64,000 bases of DNA from an uncultured Spirochaetales bacterium (lineage in GTDB: Bacteria > UBP6 > UBA1177). Below the pieces are notes generated by a model. The model ran no database searches. It worked only from the letters and a program-made list of their open reading frames with translations, and was not told where the DNA came from. The translations under genes were made by a program, and so were the position numbers. Location: positions 1 to 64,000 of the forward strand of contig CACYHH010000001.1 in NCBI GenBank assembly GCA_902774115.1, given 5' to 3'. Positions 63,993 to 64,000 of this stretch are shown here, piece by piece (the first letter of the stretch is position 1; every line of letters starts with the position of its first letter).

Positions 63993-64000
63993 TATGAGAT
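63993..64000 (+). CDS. Start of the next gene (truncated by the window)
   Basis: TTTAGGAGAAATAT followed by ATGAGAT at 63993 gives a good ribosome site and start codon. Only three codons are visible, so nothing can be said about the product. Confidence 0.5.

Overview
The window comes from a Gram-negative (diderm) bacterium. It encodes several outer-membrane proteins: a D15/Omp85-like barrel, an OmpA-domain protein and a second barrel. It also encodes many lipoproteins with a lipobox cysteine, an ExbB/TolQ channel and a polysaccharide export cluster. The lipoproteins carry long Asp/Glu/Pro-rich linkers, and one locus carries Lcl/DUF1566 domains. That style is common in Deltaproteobacteria/Myxococcota-like and candidate-phylum anaerobes, but I cannot fix the phylum from this window. 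Starts usually follow a GGAGG or AGGAG site, and TTG starts occur. Several promoters look like sigma70 type, with a 16-bp spacer recurring.

Layout. 1-2503 (minus): a repeat-containing surface lipoprotein that is frameshifted just after nine AAGDPIM units and runs off the left edge. 2588-8291 (minus): a sodium symporter, RNase P RNA, a coiled-coil zinc-ribbon protein, a CAU tRNA, an outer-membrane barrel and lepA. 8567-19253 (plus): a CotH-type lipoprotein, then a seven-gene polysaccharide operon (Wzz-like protein, flippase, AAC(3)-fold acyltransferase, deacetylase-like protein, polymerase/ligase, two glycosyltransferases), followed by dnaE, mreB, mreC and a lipoprotein (to 25782). 25783-29463 (minus): ribF, a THUMP methyltransferase and a GT39-type membrane protein. 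29623-30804: thiI.

30805-36210 is the accessory part. It holds a short repeat pair, a decayed DUF1566 surface-protein gene with several frame breaks, a 53-bp direct repeat, a 1296-codon open frame with eight Cys-rich repeats plus EGF-like and Lcl modules, and an internally deleted IS3 transposase. After it come uvrA (minus) and nrnA (plus), xseA and cvpA (minus), tRNA-Phe, an ankyrin lipoprotein, a Ycf46-like AAA ATPase, a type I glutamine synthetase and an ORF6N-domain protein containing a perfect 33-bp palindrome.

48392-59448 is a long minus-strand run: transglutaminase-like protein, HATPase protein, barrel, trpS, OmpA protein, NfnA/PyrK-like flavoprotein, ExbB, recA, pilT, nitrilase-family hydrolase and cca. 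59531-62177 (minus) is a UbiA-like / unknown / EtfB operon. 62327-63871 (plus) is a secreted 5'-nucleotidase-family protein that has lost most of its metal ligands.

The best candidates for something new are: the modular repeat surface proteins and their shared TTGCCT-type promoter; the 5'-nucleotidase pseudoenzyme; the UbiA-like/unknown/EtfB operon; and the HATPase gene overlapping a barrel gene and a secreted transglutaminase gene. No CRISPR array and no recognised complete defence system were seen.
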